From: Lagopus muta
Taxonomy: Eukaryota > Chordata > Aves > Galliformes > Phasianidae
Reading direction: 5' to 3'
Length of the DNA: 64,000 nucleotides
NCBI RefSeq assembly: GCF_023343835.1
Contig: NC_064434.1
Coordinates: 8,971,505 to 9,035,504 of the forward strand
Shown: piece by piece, positions 49,542 to 62,649 of the stretch
Numbering within the stretch: position 1 is the first letter of the stretch
Layout of the letters: every line of letters begins with the position of its first letter
Notes under the pieces: model-generated
Told to the model about the DNA's origin: nothing
Database searches by the model: none
What the model saw: the letters and a program-made list of their open reading frames with translations, nothing else
Position numbers and translations under genes: made by a program

Positions 49542-49742
49542 CATAGAATCATAGAATGGCCTGGATTGAAAAGGACCGCAATGATCATCCAGTTTCGGCC
49601 CCCTGCTCTGTGCAGGGTCACCAACCAGCAGACCAGGCTGCCCAGAGCCACATCCAGCCTGGCCTTGAATGCCTCCAGGGATGGGGCATCCACAGCCTCC
49701 TTGGGCAACCTGTTCCAGTGCCTCACCACTCTCTGTGTGAAA
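49542..49742 (-). mobile_element. Antisense CR1 3' fragment
   Basis: Starts with the reversed tail CATAGAATCATAGAATGGCC, then GATCATCCAGTTTCGGCCCC, and stops after GTGCCTCACCACTCTCTGTG. The minus strand encodes VRHWNRLPKEAVDAPSLEAF. It is of the same subfamily as the sense copy at 36680 and lies 320 bases after LDAH exon 4. Confidence 0.9.
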
Positions 49743-51544
49743 TAATATGTAAACAGATGCTAGATATAAGGTTTTTTAATTAATTTCAATTATTTTTATA
49801 TATTAAATTATGTTGCAACGTCAAAAAATAAAACTGGTTATGATTTTAATTAGAGCTTCTCAAGGATCAAAGATCTCAAGAAAAGCAGATTGCTAGCTCT
49901 AGGTGGAAAATTATATGGAAAATAATAAAATAAACTGTGATGAGAACAGCTCTAAAAGGCATTGTTTTTAAATTTTGATAGATACCAGTGCTTCTGCAGC
50001 ACAGTCCTGGTTTGTGTAAGAAGAATTGGAGGTGTAGCTGCATATTCTTACCTTTGTTCATCTGAACAATTTTCTTCCTCGCTGTGAAGCAGCAGGAAAC
50101 ATGAGGAAGGACACTGTCAGCTTGGGAGACAGAGCTGTTAGTGTCGCTGATAACTCACTCTGCTCGTGGATGGTCAATGAAGAATGCTGAATTTGTTATT
50201 AAATATTCACTCTTGCTAAATCATTGCCTCTTCTTTTACGTTATAAGTACTTCAGTGGAAGGGAGTGCAGTGTTAGCATAAAGTCTGTGTTTAACATATG
50301 CATGAGTTGGTTCTTCCACATCTTTATAACCGTTTCCACTGCACATCCAACTTTTTTTTTCCCTTTGAAGAAAATGGCAACAAAAAAGTGAAACATGAAG
50401 TTAACCTTATATGTTAACCTTCCATATTTCCCCAAGCGTATTTGTGATTATAAACAAGGAGGTTTTTTTTTGAGATAAATTTTATTATTGTTTTATCTTC
50501 TCAAGAGGGAGTGTTTTAGAAAATATCATATGTAGTAATTTGTCCAGAAATACCAACTTTTCTTTGGTCAACATCTCTACAGTGCTTATTACAAAATGGT
50601 TTTACCTGGTTTCAATTGAACTATGAATTGTTGAGTAATTTTTTTACACTTGGCTCATTGGATGTTGGCAGCGTGTTACTTATCAATGTTTTGCATTGTA
50701 GGTATCTCTGGGATACATTTAGACTTCATGGTGCACTGTGTGCATGAAATTATACGATAAACCACATTTAAGATGCATTTAGCAATAGAAAATATTTGTA
50801 CAAGCCAGAGTGTTGTGCAACCTTTGTCCCTTTGCCAAAAATAAGTTAACTGTTAGGTTTTATAACGTATGAAGTGTGATAATAAGAAACTTGTGTTTCC
50901 ATCTCTCCCTTTGTTTTTACTGGAATATTTGATTCCCACAAGATTTTGAGCACATATGTGTATTTTAGTAGCTAGATCATTTGATTTTATTTTTGTGTAG
51001 TTCTTATGTGATATTCTTTTATTCTATGAGCTTTGGTTTTGGTCTTAAATTCTCTGCTTTTAAAAGGCCTTTATTGCTTACAGTTTATTATTTTGAGCTA
51101 GAGGTTAATGCATTGAACTTAGTGCTCAAATGATTCAGTAATGGTCATTCAGCAGGCTTCATTTCTGTTGCCCCATTTAAATCCCTTTCATGATCTATCC
51201 AAGAGTAGACTAGATTTTCTGTGCAATGATGAGGGAACTTGATGAGCATGGAAGACATGACAAGGATGAAGTACTGCCTCCACTTCTGTCCTTCTTGGTG
51301 GCTCTTAACTTTATGAGCTCTGTGCTCTGCAGATTGGTGGAGCTCTGTGACATTTTTTTTTTTTTTCTGTGCTTCTGTGGAGCACTGCTGTCTTTTCCTG
51401 AAAGAGGAAAGAATCAAGAATTGCCAGTGTGAGACCCATCCAGCATGGGCCTGAGCTTGGCAGAGGATGGGATCCATTCCCAACGGTTTGGATACAAACG
51501 TTCTGTTTTGAGTGGGAAGAATTCAGCCATGGCTGTGACAGACC

Positions 51545-51602
51545 ATCCCATGTCCTGAAAGTCTTTTCCATTCTGAGCAATTCTATGATCCTATGATTCT
51601 AT
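51545..51602 (+). mobile_element. Short CR1 tail
   Basis: TGAAAGTCTTTTCCATTCTG is followed by CAATTCTATGATCCTATGATTC. Only the last 60 bases of a CR1 3' end are convincing; sequence upstream to 51420 may be more of it but is too diverged. Confidence 0.7.
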
Positions 51603-52416
51603 GCCATCCTTAATCTCAGGAATAGGGAGCAGCTCTTGGTTGCTCTGTTTGCTGGTACACATCTAACCAAGGACACTTTTGAGTTACCATGGTGGGCGTC
51701 AAATCTTTTAAGAGTCTTCTTTTTGTGGGAAAGTAGAGCACTCAGAGCTTGTCAGACTGCTCTACATTTTTCTCATGGCATTCAAAATATTAATCATCCT
51801 TACACTTTGTGGATGGAAAACTGCAGGAATGTACTCTGCAGCTTAACTGATGCTTGGTCTTAACCTCATAATCTTCTTCATTCTACATTCAAATAGCAGC
51901 ACTGAAGAAAGAAGTTAACAGATTGTTTTCACAGTTGTTGGAGCTTGAGCCTGACTTACAAATACACTACATCCTCCAGGCATTCTCTTCTAAAATACAA
52001 ATCCTTACTTGGACTAATTCTTTGTGCTTTGCTGATGGTATTACTATTTCCTAAAGCACTCAATTTCTTTGTTAATTTAATCAAAAGATTGACACATTTC
52101 CTAGCTAATAAAATTCATTCTGTTCCAGAATTTATCTTATGTATGTGATGTTGCTATTGAAATGGTAGCACCCTTGTGGTAGTGAATTAACAGTAATGAA
52201 TTAAATTATTATGCAATGTAAATATTTCCCTTCTTATAAAGCTCATTGAAAAGAGGGTTTAAAATCTCTGGGTTTGTGTAAGCTTAAGCAAATAAATTTT
52301 ATGTGATGTGTAATTCAAAACATTGTAAATTCAAATACATTGTTACTGTGTCTCAATGATGCAAAAGGATATTATTAGGACTCGGTTGATTTTACTAATT
52401 GTAGCTAATAAAACAT

Positions 52417-52580
52417 CACAGAATCACAGCATGGCTGAGGTTGGCAGGGACTTCCAGATCCATCTGGCCCAAACCCTGCTCCAGCAGGGACTCCCAGGGT
52501 ACCTCACACCTCATGCAGGTGGCTTTTGGAGAACTCCAAGGAGGAGACCCCACAGCTCCTGGGCAGTCTGTCCATTCCAG
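52417..52580 (-). mobile_element. Antisense CR1 3' fragment
   Basis: CACAGAATCACAGCATGGCT, GAGGTTGGCAGGGACTTCCA, CTGGCCCAAACCCTGCTCCA and GAGACCCCACAGCTCCTGGG are the reverse complement of a CR1 3' region. It is 5' truncated after the GGCAGTCTGTCCATTCCAG part. Confidence 0.8.
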
Positions 52581-52799
52581 ATAAAGGAGCTCTACACATA
52601 AAAAATAATCAAACAGCACTGGGTGATGTACACTCACCTTTATTCACCTTGAAGAGTTGAGGGAATAAAAAAAAAATAAAGGAATCGAATGCTGTTTTGC
52701 ACAGATTTAATCATGAGTCTGAGTTCAGCTGCCTTCAGTGAGATGTGTCAGTTTAACTTTATGGATGTTTTAAGTTGGTCTTAGAATTGGGCTGTTTCT

Positions 52800-52882
52800 C
52801 TAATATATATTTATATATTTTATAATTCTAATTTTATAATTCTAATATTTTATATATTTATATATGTATACATGTATCTATA
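52800..52882. repeat. AT-rich tract with 14-bp tandem duplication
   Basis: Almost pure A and T for 80 bases. Inside, ATTTTATAATTCTA is repeated exactly at 52817-52830 and 52831-52844, flanked by TATATTTATATA sequence. Confidence 0.85.
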
Positions 52883-52974
52883 TCTATTTTTGCATCTATT
52901 TGGCCTGATGAAATAAAATAAATAAGATGCTGTATCTTTGAAGCAATAAGGGAGCTTGTAGGGGAAAAAAAAAG

Positions 52975-53125
52975 TGGTGATGCAGGCTGCCTAGAGAAGC
53001 TGTGGATGCCCCATCCCTGAGAGCAGTCAGGGCCAGGTTGGATGGGGCAACCAGCCCATGGCAGAGGTTGGAACTAGACAATCTTTAAAGTCCCTTCCAA
53101 TCCAAACCATTCTGTGATTCTATGA
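52975..53125 (+). mobile_element. Short CR1 3' fragment
   Basis: GCAGGCTGCCTAGAGAAGCT, GGATGCCCCATCCCTGAGAG, CCTTCCAATCCAAACCATTC and the tail GTGATTCTATGA. It is followed directly by an A-rich AAAT repeat to 53152. Confidence 0.85.
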
Positions 53126-53359
53126 AAAAAACAAAAATAAATAAATAAAAATTGCTATTTGATTTGTGACAAACTGTAGATCTAAGACTTTGAAAAACAA
53201 AAATAACATTTCCTTTTTAGTTACTCCCATACTTGCTTGCTCTTTCTGGGCTTGTCCTCTCTTAAGTGATTGTTTTCAGAGAGAACTACTTACTAACTCC
53301 GTGTGCCTGCTTTCTGAGGGAAGGAATGTTCAAGCTTTTATCTTCTAATGTAGTAGACA

Positions 53360-53468
53360 CCCTGTAGTTAGGGATGTGGCTTAGTGGTGGGCATGGTAGT
53401 GTTAGGTTGATGGTTGTACTTGGTGATCTTCAGGGTCTCTTCAAGCATAAATGATTCTATGATTCTGT
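53360..53468 (+). mobile_element. Short CR1 3' fragment
   Basis: TTAGGGATGTGGCTTAGTGG, TTGTACTTGGTGATCTTCAG and the tail AATGATTCTATGATTCTGTG. It shares its GGGACATGGCTTAGTGG-type middle with the copy at 6340. Confidence 0.85.
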
Positions 53469-55654
53469 GTTCAGCTCTTTAATCTATTCTCACATACCCT
53501 ATTCACTATTACATGGATTTTCACTTTTCTCTTAATTCTTCAAAAGAGGGAACTGCTAAATTGGCAGTCCTTTAAGCACAGCAAGAGATTTCTTCCCTCT
53601 CAGCCCTCAGTAATTCTGCTCAGCCTTGCTGCTTCATGCACTGAGAAACAGAGCAGTTAAGTTGTTCATAATTGCTTGCTGCATGGTAGTAACACCTCGA
53701 TGTTAAGTTAAAGGGATTTCCAAAGGTCTCTACTTTGTACATCTGCCTGATCTCCAGTCTAGTCTTGTTCTTGCTTGTAGCTGTAGAGGTAGCAAGCAAG
53801 AAACCATGAAAGTTGAGAAGTCAAGTGACCAACATAAATGGTAAAATTCTGAATTTTTTTGCCACATAAAACATAAGGATTTGGAGCATGAGGAATTTTC
53901 AGAGTTTCATGTTACGTAGGATTTAACTGATTACCTATATTATGCCTCTTCTTAAGATCTGTGTTGTAGCTGTTGAGACCTTAACTTCCAAACCAAAGTT
54001 TAGAGCATGAGAAGGAAGCATGAATGGAAGTTGAGGCTTATGGTACTTGTCTGTTTACTTGGCCAAAGCTCATTCCTGGTTATCTGGTCCAAAGAAAGCT
54101 TTTTAACATTAACCTTACATTGATTTGATTGTTTTATTTTCCTCACTAATGTCTTGTGCCATATTTCTGTTATACGGTGTGAGCAAACCGTGGCTCAGTT
54201 CACATTAACCACAAATGGGAGTCATAGTTCATCATGCTGTCAGCACCTGAAAGTGGGCAGTTGGGTCCTAGATTTGCCTGACTGAGTTCAGTATCTGATC
54301 AGAAGGTTTAAATATAGAAACTCAGTTTAGAGAACAAAAAGATTAAAGCATGCAATGTGGCTGTCTAATAGAAAAAAAAGTGGATATACACTTAGCAAAA
54401 CTGGTTGATAAAAAACTCATATCTACGGAATATAGACCAAAGACTACACACTGGCAGCTTTCCTTATTTGATTACTAAATGTCTCCTCTAAAACAGAAAT
54501 TAGGGCTACTTCAAGGTTCAGTGGCAATTAAAGCTCTTTTTTTGCTTCTAGGAAATTCTTTTGAAATGTACATTTTCATTTATTCTTAATAGTGTCTCGT
54601 ATGTATTATGCAAGTAAATGCATCTCTGAACAGTGCTGTCTTACAGTGTGTGCTTTCTGAGTGGGTAAAGCAGATGGATAGCTCTCACTCAGTCCTGAAA
54701 CTTTAAGGGAAATATAGATTACATACAGTTCAATATTCTTCTTAATGAGGAAAATTTACAGTCCAGAAATCTTGAAGATCAAGTGAGATCTGTAAATAGT
54801 AGAGTGATAATAGAAAGCGCAAACATTAATTTAATTAAAATTGATTTTTAGTGCAATAAAAATAGAGGCTTGACAAAATCATCAGCAGTGCATGTGTCGT
54901 GATGTAATTACCCAGTGTACGTGGGCAGGCTTCATATTAACAATGATCACATTTTAAGAGGAGGATCCAGAGTAAATAACATTGTGTTAAGATTAGCTTG
55001 TTTAGATTCTAAGCATATGATAAGAAGGCTGCTGGAAAGAGGGAAAAAATGAGGTCTCAGGACTTTCTAAGGAGAATCATATTGTATTCATAGTGTTCAC
55101 AAAAACATACAGCTTTTACCACTGACCTTAATGTATGTGATAACTGAGATTGTTGTCTGTGATGATTCAGAGTGGGGAAGCACAGGTGTTGATTTGAAGA
55201 GACTTGATTTTTTTTAATAACGTGTTTGTGTGGTTATTAATGAAACATCGGATTTCTTTTCAGATGTATGTAGTTAGAATTCAAATACACCTATAAAAAA
55301 TATTTTTTCTAGGAAGTTAAAAGATATTAAAGTAGCCAAATGTACAAACAGAAAAAGAATAAAAATAAACTGCAAACCGGAATCTTTGGTCATTCATCAA
55401 GAATCCAAAGTAAAACATGAGAATGAAGAGGAAATGAAGGACTAAAAATAAAAAGATGGCTAGAATAGTGAATAGCACAACAGGATTTATGAAGTACTGT
55501 GGATTTTTACACATTTGTTCATAAAATCTCGTTACTTTGAATCTCCAAAAATTTGGATTTGTACAGTAATAACTAAGTTAAAGCATTCTATAAAAATGAG
55601 GGAATCATAAACACGTAGCAAGAAGTGAATTTCAAAAACAATTAGGATTTATAG

Positions 55655-55830
55655 CACATGTTTTCAAAAGAGCTCAACACCCTTTTGAAAGCCAGGTTTC
55701 CCAAAGAACTTCTTCAGCTGGGCGGTGAGATCTTTTGAAATTCTGGCTGCAGATGTTTGTGAGTAGGACTTGAAAATCAGAGCTCAGCACCTTTGGAGAG
55801 CTGGGCCTAACAATCAAAATTCACTATCAA
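55655..55830. repeat. Possible ancient amniote SINE-like repeat
   Basis: Phrases such as GAGCTCAGCACCTTTGGAGA, TTTTGAAAGCCAGGTTTCCC and GAGATCTTTTGAAATTCTGG resemble old interspersed sequences common in turtles, crocodilians and birds (AGCTCAGCACCTCTGAAAAT type). I cannot name the family. Confidence 0.35.
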
Positions 55831-56120
55831 GATGCACTGCACAGAGCTTGAATTTGTTTTTGTTTTGTACTGTTTAGCGTGCCTTTACAGATGTAAGTCA
55901 AGCTAGGAATCAGGACTTTAATTTACTTTACTAAATTTAAAATTGACTAGAGAAAGGGAGACACAAGTCAATAAAGGCATTAAGGAACTGTTCATGAAAT
56001 GAGCGCGTGGAAGAATTTCGTGGAGTTTTTGAACATATACTTCACTTATATGAAATTAAACTTTGAGTGTAGCCAGTAACTCCCATCACCAGTATCTCTT
56101 CCCAGCAGATTTGTATTGAA

Positions 56121-56226
56121 CTGGGCAGCCTGGTCTGGTGATTGGCGACCCTGTCCACGGCAGGGGAGTTGAAACTAGATGATCTTTGAGGTCCTTTTCA
56201 ACCCCGGCCATTCTATGATTCTGTGA
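56121..56226 (+). mobile_element. Short CR1 3' fragment
   Basis: GGGCAGCCTGGTCTGGTGAT, AACTAGATGATCTTTGAGGT, CAACCCCGGCCATTCTATGA and the tail ATTCTGTGA. About the last 105 bases of a CR1 are present. Confidence 0.88.
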
Positions 56227-59200
56227 CGAAATTGTAATTTCTTCTGTAACCCTGAGCTCCTAAAGAAGTTAAACTGCTTCATTGGCTTTTGTGCTTCATT
56301 GTATGTGACACAGTTATTCCACAGGCAAAGGACTTGGTTTGGGTCTTCTGCTTAGACAAAGATTCTTAGAATGGACATTATTATAATTAAAGTATTTCCT
56401 ACTGTGCCATATTCCTAATTTGTTCATTCCTCCTGGTCTGTGGTGAAGTTTGGTGGTGATGTTTGCTTTAAAGGCAAGAGTGGAAAAATACGTTCATGTG
56501 CATTAAGTTCTGTGTTGGGAATGGTGGAGTATCAAGAGTTTAGACAGGACTGAAAGGCACTGGAAACAGACACAACCTGGATATAAGACAACTAAGAGTG
56601 CGCACTCGCTGCATTTACGACATATCTAATATACTGTTGAATTAAGTTCAGATAAAGACTTAATTCTTTTTCCTGGCTTTTTACTATTACTTTTATTGCT
56701 TTTAATTGTAGGAGAGCTTATGCAAATATCACGATGAATCATTTCATGCCCCGAGGATGTGCTGAGTGACTGTACAACTATGTTTAGTGAGCTAAATCAG
56801 TCCTAGATTTCTTCTCAAGAATCACCTTTTGTGCTCCTTTAAGTGAGGTCGTCTTCAAAATTGAGTGTAACAGAAGTCCATTTCCTTTTCCGTTTATTGA
56901 ACTCTGTAAATATTTGGAAATCTTGATTTCTGCTGTTTGGTTACAGTGCTACTTAACTATGACATTAAAAAAAAAATGGATTTGTCCTTTTCTTTGGAAT
57001 TTTGTGTTAAATATACGTTCAAGTGAAAATCCAGAAACCACAAATGTATTTAATAAACTTGTTACCTTTGGAGTCCCATAAGAAAGTTCAATTAGTACTA
57101 ATGAAAATATGCCTCTAATAACTTTCTTATAACATTTCTAGTCACTGGAAAATTGTAAGAACACCCTGCTCCATTTCAAATTCCAAAATGAAGTATAATT
57201 CTGCGTAAGTAGAATTCACTAAGTCCTAATTGTTCTTGAAAACATTAGAGTGAGTTTCTGCTTCTCTGTTTTCAAAAAGCAGTACGACTACTGTAAGTAA
57301 ATTTTACTAAAACCAAAAGTACAAAAAAACAGATCTGAATAAATACAGTTTGAATTGTAACCTTTAATAGCAACCGGCAGAGTTTGGACTTTTTATCTGG
57401 CACTGGCGATGGAAAGATGTTCACCAAATTCTCCTCCTTAGTTGCACTAATACCCTTCTAACCTGATGACCGGTTTTATTTGCATGATAAATTAGAGTTG
57501 GTGTGTATGCTCTTTTAGCAGACTCTTGCCCATATTCTACCCTTTGTAATACAATAAAGACTACTGCAGTCTGTAGCATTGCACAGGAAGGAAATTTTCT
57601 TTGTCATTCAAAATGCTTCCAGTTCTGGGAAAGTCAGTGGTAGGATGGGAAAAAAAGCTGATTCCTCTTCTCTTTTTCTGCTTCTGATACCCTGGCAAGA
57701 CACTGGGTTGTAAGTACTATCTTGAACTTCAGATATATACCTTGTTTCTTTTCTTCCATTCACAAAAATACAGAGCAAAAAGTTTGATGTTCTCTTCTGT
57801 TTCTTTTCAGTGTGTAGTTCCTGTCTCACTTCTGTTTCTCACAGATTAAGTCAATCAGAGCTTGTTCTGCTCTTTTTACATCAGAGTATGTTCTTAAGGA
57901 AGACATTTTGGAACGGTTAAAATGGTAATGGACTGAACTCCTTCCAATATTAAATCGCATCTTGATTTTCCTTATCTGTCTGCTAGCTCTTCTAGCCAAG
58001 AACTAGGATTGACAGGATGCCTTTTTGAAGCCTGATTTCAGTGGAGGTTGGTGAGACCCCATCAGTGTCTCAGGCACAGTTCTTAAAAATAGAAGTCTAA
58101 GGATCTCAAGGCACAGTTGGAAAATCATGACTTTCCTCTTTCACCAGCAAAATGAGATTATAATTGTAAGGCTGGTTTCTCATTCACCTTGTTCAGCCAC
58201 TTTTCCTTAAATGCATTGTCATTGAGATTTATTACGCTGATGACTGTAAAAGCAGTTGGTTCAAGACAGCAGAGAGTCTGATTCTTAATACTTTCTTTGT
58301 GTTGAGCCATCTATCTCTTCATCACACACGTTAAGGTTCATCCGCAGTGGTAAGTCTCCCAGATCATGTCTAGAAGACCACAGTTGTGGGTACCGTAAGG
58401 GTACCTGCAGATGGAATGAAGTGGTCTCATGTGAGTGCTACGCTGAAAAAAAAAATCCCACCCTGTACTTCCAACATGAAAATGGAAAGAATTTCTTCTG
58501 GAAAGTGGCAGCTGCGTTCTGACATTCATGTAATGGGAGCAACTGAAAGCTTTATGGTGTGTAACTGTGACACTGCATTCCAACATAAGCTTCTCCCTGC
58601 CCTTCTTCCAACCAATAAACTATTCTTCCTCTCTTTTCACTCTCACCCCTCCTAATCTTCTTCTGTTTATATGCTTTAATCATAATAGCAACAAATCCAT
58701 CCCTGCCGGTATTATCGCACCGTTGCAAATTTTGGCTGTCTCCTTTGGCACTTTCCTTGTAGATGGAATGATATTGCCCACTTTGATGGGGCTTAATTCT
58801 CAATGTAAAATACTGCTCTGTCAATGAACATTTTCTCTATTAAACTATTTTCAGTCCAACAATAAGATACAGCTTTTTGGGAGAACAGTTTTCTCATTAT
58901 TACCTTAACCCATAAAAAGGCTTTTTTTTTTTTTCTTTTAAACATTTTGGGCAAGTCTTCAGTTACCCAAATATTTGTAGTACAGAGTAATTTGCATTTC
59001 AGCCCTGTGAGACTAGTAAATGCAATGAACAGTCTGTGTATTTAATATTTTTAATATTTTTAATAATTTGCAACTAGTTCAGTACGTAGAGCTGACCTAT
59101 TGAGAAGCAGTTTCTGGTGTCTGTAGGGAGCACTTCTGCGTTGTAGTCTTTTGTATGTTTAGCAGAATTCTGGACTTTGACTGGGAAAATTCTAGAAGTG

Positions 59201-62200
59201 CTTCTTTTTGGAAAATATTTCAAGTAATGTGAAACAACAGATTATTTTTTCTTGTGCCATGACTCATTTTAAGGTGAGATGTGGATGGTCCCTTTCCTGT
59301 TGCCATTAGACAGGTTTCAGCGTTGGAAGTCAGGTGTTAAGAGAGATACTGACATCCTTTTGAAAGGGGGACCTGCAGCCCAGGGCACAAGGTATGACTT
59401 ATTCTTGGCTTATGGTTTTAAAATTGAATGGTCAGAGTTCTCAGTTTAGTTCTCAATCCAAGAAGATACTCTGTGACTACTACAATAGGTGTCTTAGGGG
59501 AGTCTTGGCCCTCGTCTGTCTGTATAAGGACAATGAGAGAATCTTGGTATTCAAGGCTGAGAATATCATAGCTTTTGTGAGACTTACATTGGCTGTAAAC
59601 AGTCATATTTAATAACTGATAAATAAATTATTTAATCTGAATTTATTAACTAGGCAGAATTAAGTAAATTGATAGAAATTTTGCCACTAGTTTTGGCAGA
59701 ACCAAGCTCACTCTCATTGCCTTACAGTACATGAAATCATGTGGGACCAGTAGCGTTCAGTAGGACATTGGGCTTGCCACAGTTTCTTTAGGGCTCTGTC
59801 CATTCAGTTATTCTGCTTATCACCAGCAGTGTCAGTAAAGATAGTTTCTTACTGTTAGTAGCTGAAGTTAGACAACACCAAAATTTCCATTCCTCTCACT
59901 GTGCTATTGAAAGATACAGTTATTTTCATTCCATCGTGGTTCTTCCATTATTGAACTCTGCAGAACAGGTTTGAGTGTACTCCCAATAATATTATGCGAA
60001 GTTAGTAAGCCTGATTGTGATTCCCATTTTAAATCTCTTTTAAATCTTTTGCACCAGCTCTTCATACAGCTGGTTCAGTCATAGGAATCCACCATATAAG
60101 GCACAGAATCAAATCTATATTAAGTCAGTGGAATGTGGCTTTGAAGTAGACAAAAATTTAGTCATGCCTCACCTTGCTGCAAATAGCACTCAGGCCTGCT
60201 TAACTTCAGATGAGATTGCACTGTGCCTGTGCACTGTGCACATCATTGCACTTAAGACTATGGCACTTTGAAATACAAATACATTTAAAAAATGCTGGTC
60301 CTTGAATTTTGTTTCCATTCAGAAAACACTGGAGGCTCGAGGCATAAAAGCCGTACTTCAAACAATATTGAATAGTGTTTGTTAAGTAAAGAGGGTGCCA
60401 GGACATAGTGAACCTTTGATCACTGTAGGGCATTTCAGATAGATGAGAATATTGCCTAAAGGTACAATCTGAAAGGAAATAATAAAAAAATAAACCCAAG
60501 TCTTTCATTCATTTGAAAAGTATATGTGCTATTTATGTTTGTAGATAGTGAGTCAAATTTGGATGTTGAAGAAGGCACAGAAATTTATTTGGGATTCCGT
60601 TTATGTTGAATATAAAGGAATGTAAGTTAGTAGACCAACAAACTAGGAGCAAATAGAATTTTTTAAGTGGTATGGAGCAGGTAGATTAAGTTTAATTTCA
60701 GGGCATCCTACTAATTGCTTTTCCTGCTAAATCCTTCTCTTTTTGCCGCATAGCATAGAAGTCAAACCATACCAGATACGCTGCTGAGTTAAGGAGAATC
60801 TCAACTGCTGCCAACAAATTGGCTGTAGTTTTGTTGTTTTACATGGGGGAGTTCTGCCATTTTCCATCAGCTGGAAAGTTGAGTTTGTCTGTTTTCCTGA
60901 CATTAAACATCATTAGCTGAGAGTTAACATCTATTTATACCTTAAAGTGTTGCCATCTTCTATTTCCAGGATAGTCTGTGAAAGTATAACAGAGGTGAGG
61001 TGCCTGTGAGGTGCGTTGGTATATTCATTTTGCTCCTGCATTTCATTAGGAGGGAATAGCATGGCTATTCTTGGCTAGTGTTCGTGCTGCAGCTAAAAGA
61101 ATGCCTTAGACTCCCAGAAACAGTGACATACTTCAGGCAAAGAACATACCAGGAACAGAATATGAAAGCCGAGCAAGCTCCTTAAGTTTTTTCTAATAAT
61201 ATTTTTCTGATTAAGTCATGAAAAATAAGGCAAAGATTTGGCATTGGGAATTAGTCTGTAGGGTGGGGAAATGGAAAAGTGAGGTTGCTGTAATCTATTG
61301 TGTTACATTGCACTACTTCAGAAGGAAGATACAAGAAATTATGAACCAACATACTTAAAAAGGAGATTTCCCCTTAAATTTCATTTCTGTTTCTGGGATT
61401 ACCTATACTTGTGTGCAAGCTACAAAAAATGGATTTGTTTGCTATCACTGAGGATAGCATCGTCTTTACTGCAGTTTAGTGTTTCCATAAAAATCATAGA
61501 GTTAATGTATCATGTTTTACCCCAGTTAATAATACAGTGAAATACTGTGAAATTGTGAGGATTATATACAACTGCACCAAAATAGTGTTGGTGTTGCCTG
61601 TATCTTTAATTACCCTCTATCTTTAAGGATGCTAATTCTTTTGAAACATTTGGAAATCATGCGTATGTGTGCATATATGTGTATGCATGCTGTTTCCTGA
61701 AAAGCCCATATAGCAGCTGCTTTATGACTATGTCCAAATAGAAATGGTCTTAGGTAAAAGTTTTGCTGTATGATTGTTTGAATTTATTTTATCCTATTTT
61801 ATTCTGAATCCAACCTGTTGTAGTGTTCTCAGAACAAAGTCTCCCACAGTTCTGTAATCTCTTTGTTGCAATCGAGAGTGTTGGAGATGTGTCTGACCTA
61901 AGTCGACTGGCTCCCTTAGGGTCAGTTCAGTAATGATGTCTTGTAGAGATGAGAAGGGGTCTACCAGAGTTGTACCTGTGGTCCCAGAGAAACAAGGATG
62001 AACTTTCTCATACGCACCGATAATTCTCATTTTGTCTGTTGTCAGAATAGGGTTTGGATTCAGATTCTACCCCAAACTATTAGACTGTAAGTAATTCTAT
62101 CTATAAAAACACAAAGTATGAACAAAGAAGAGTGCCTCAGATGCCAAGAAGCAGAGGCATCCTTGACATCAAGCTAAGATAAACGGAAAACAGTGCTCAA

Positions 62201-62629
62201 ACAGGAAACAGCCCTTGTCATGCTGCCAACTTCAGGATCAACTTAGGATGTGATGCAACGCAATATGAAGGCAATTTTATTTTGTTAAAACATGTTATGA
62301 ATTTCTAGTTGCTTGGCTTTGCAGATCTCTCAAGGAGGGAGACACTGATTGGAGCTTGGCTACCACTTCTCCACAGCCTCAGCTTTTGCTCCCTGGGCTC
62401 TGGGTTGACCTCTGAGTGACAATTCAGCCAAGGAACAAGACTGAAAAGGCTGTGGAGACAATCATGTCAGCACAGCGTTTTATGGTGGCAACCTCATCTA
62501 TTGGACACATACTGTAAGAATTAAAAGTTTGGATGAGCAGGAAAAATGAGGAGCCTAAACTGTGGGAGGAAAGGAATTCTTCATCTGCATTGATCTCTGG
62601 TTTTTTTTTGGCAGCATTTTGCAGTGGCT

Positions 62630-62649
62630 AAAAAAAAAAAAAAAAAAAA
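62630..62649. repeat. Poly(A) tract
   Basis: A run of 20 A in intron 4, with no AATAAA in the preceding 40 bases, so a retrocopy tail is not supported. Confidence 0.85.

Noticed and set aside
62630..62649. Poly(A) tract as a retrocopy tail
   Set aside because: No AATAAA in front and no recognisable gene sequence upstream.
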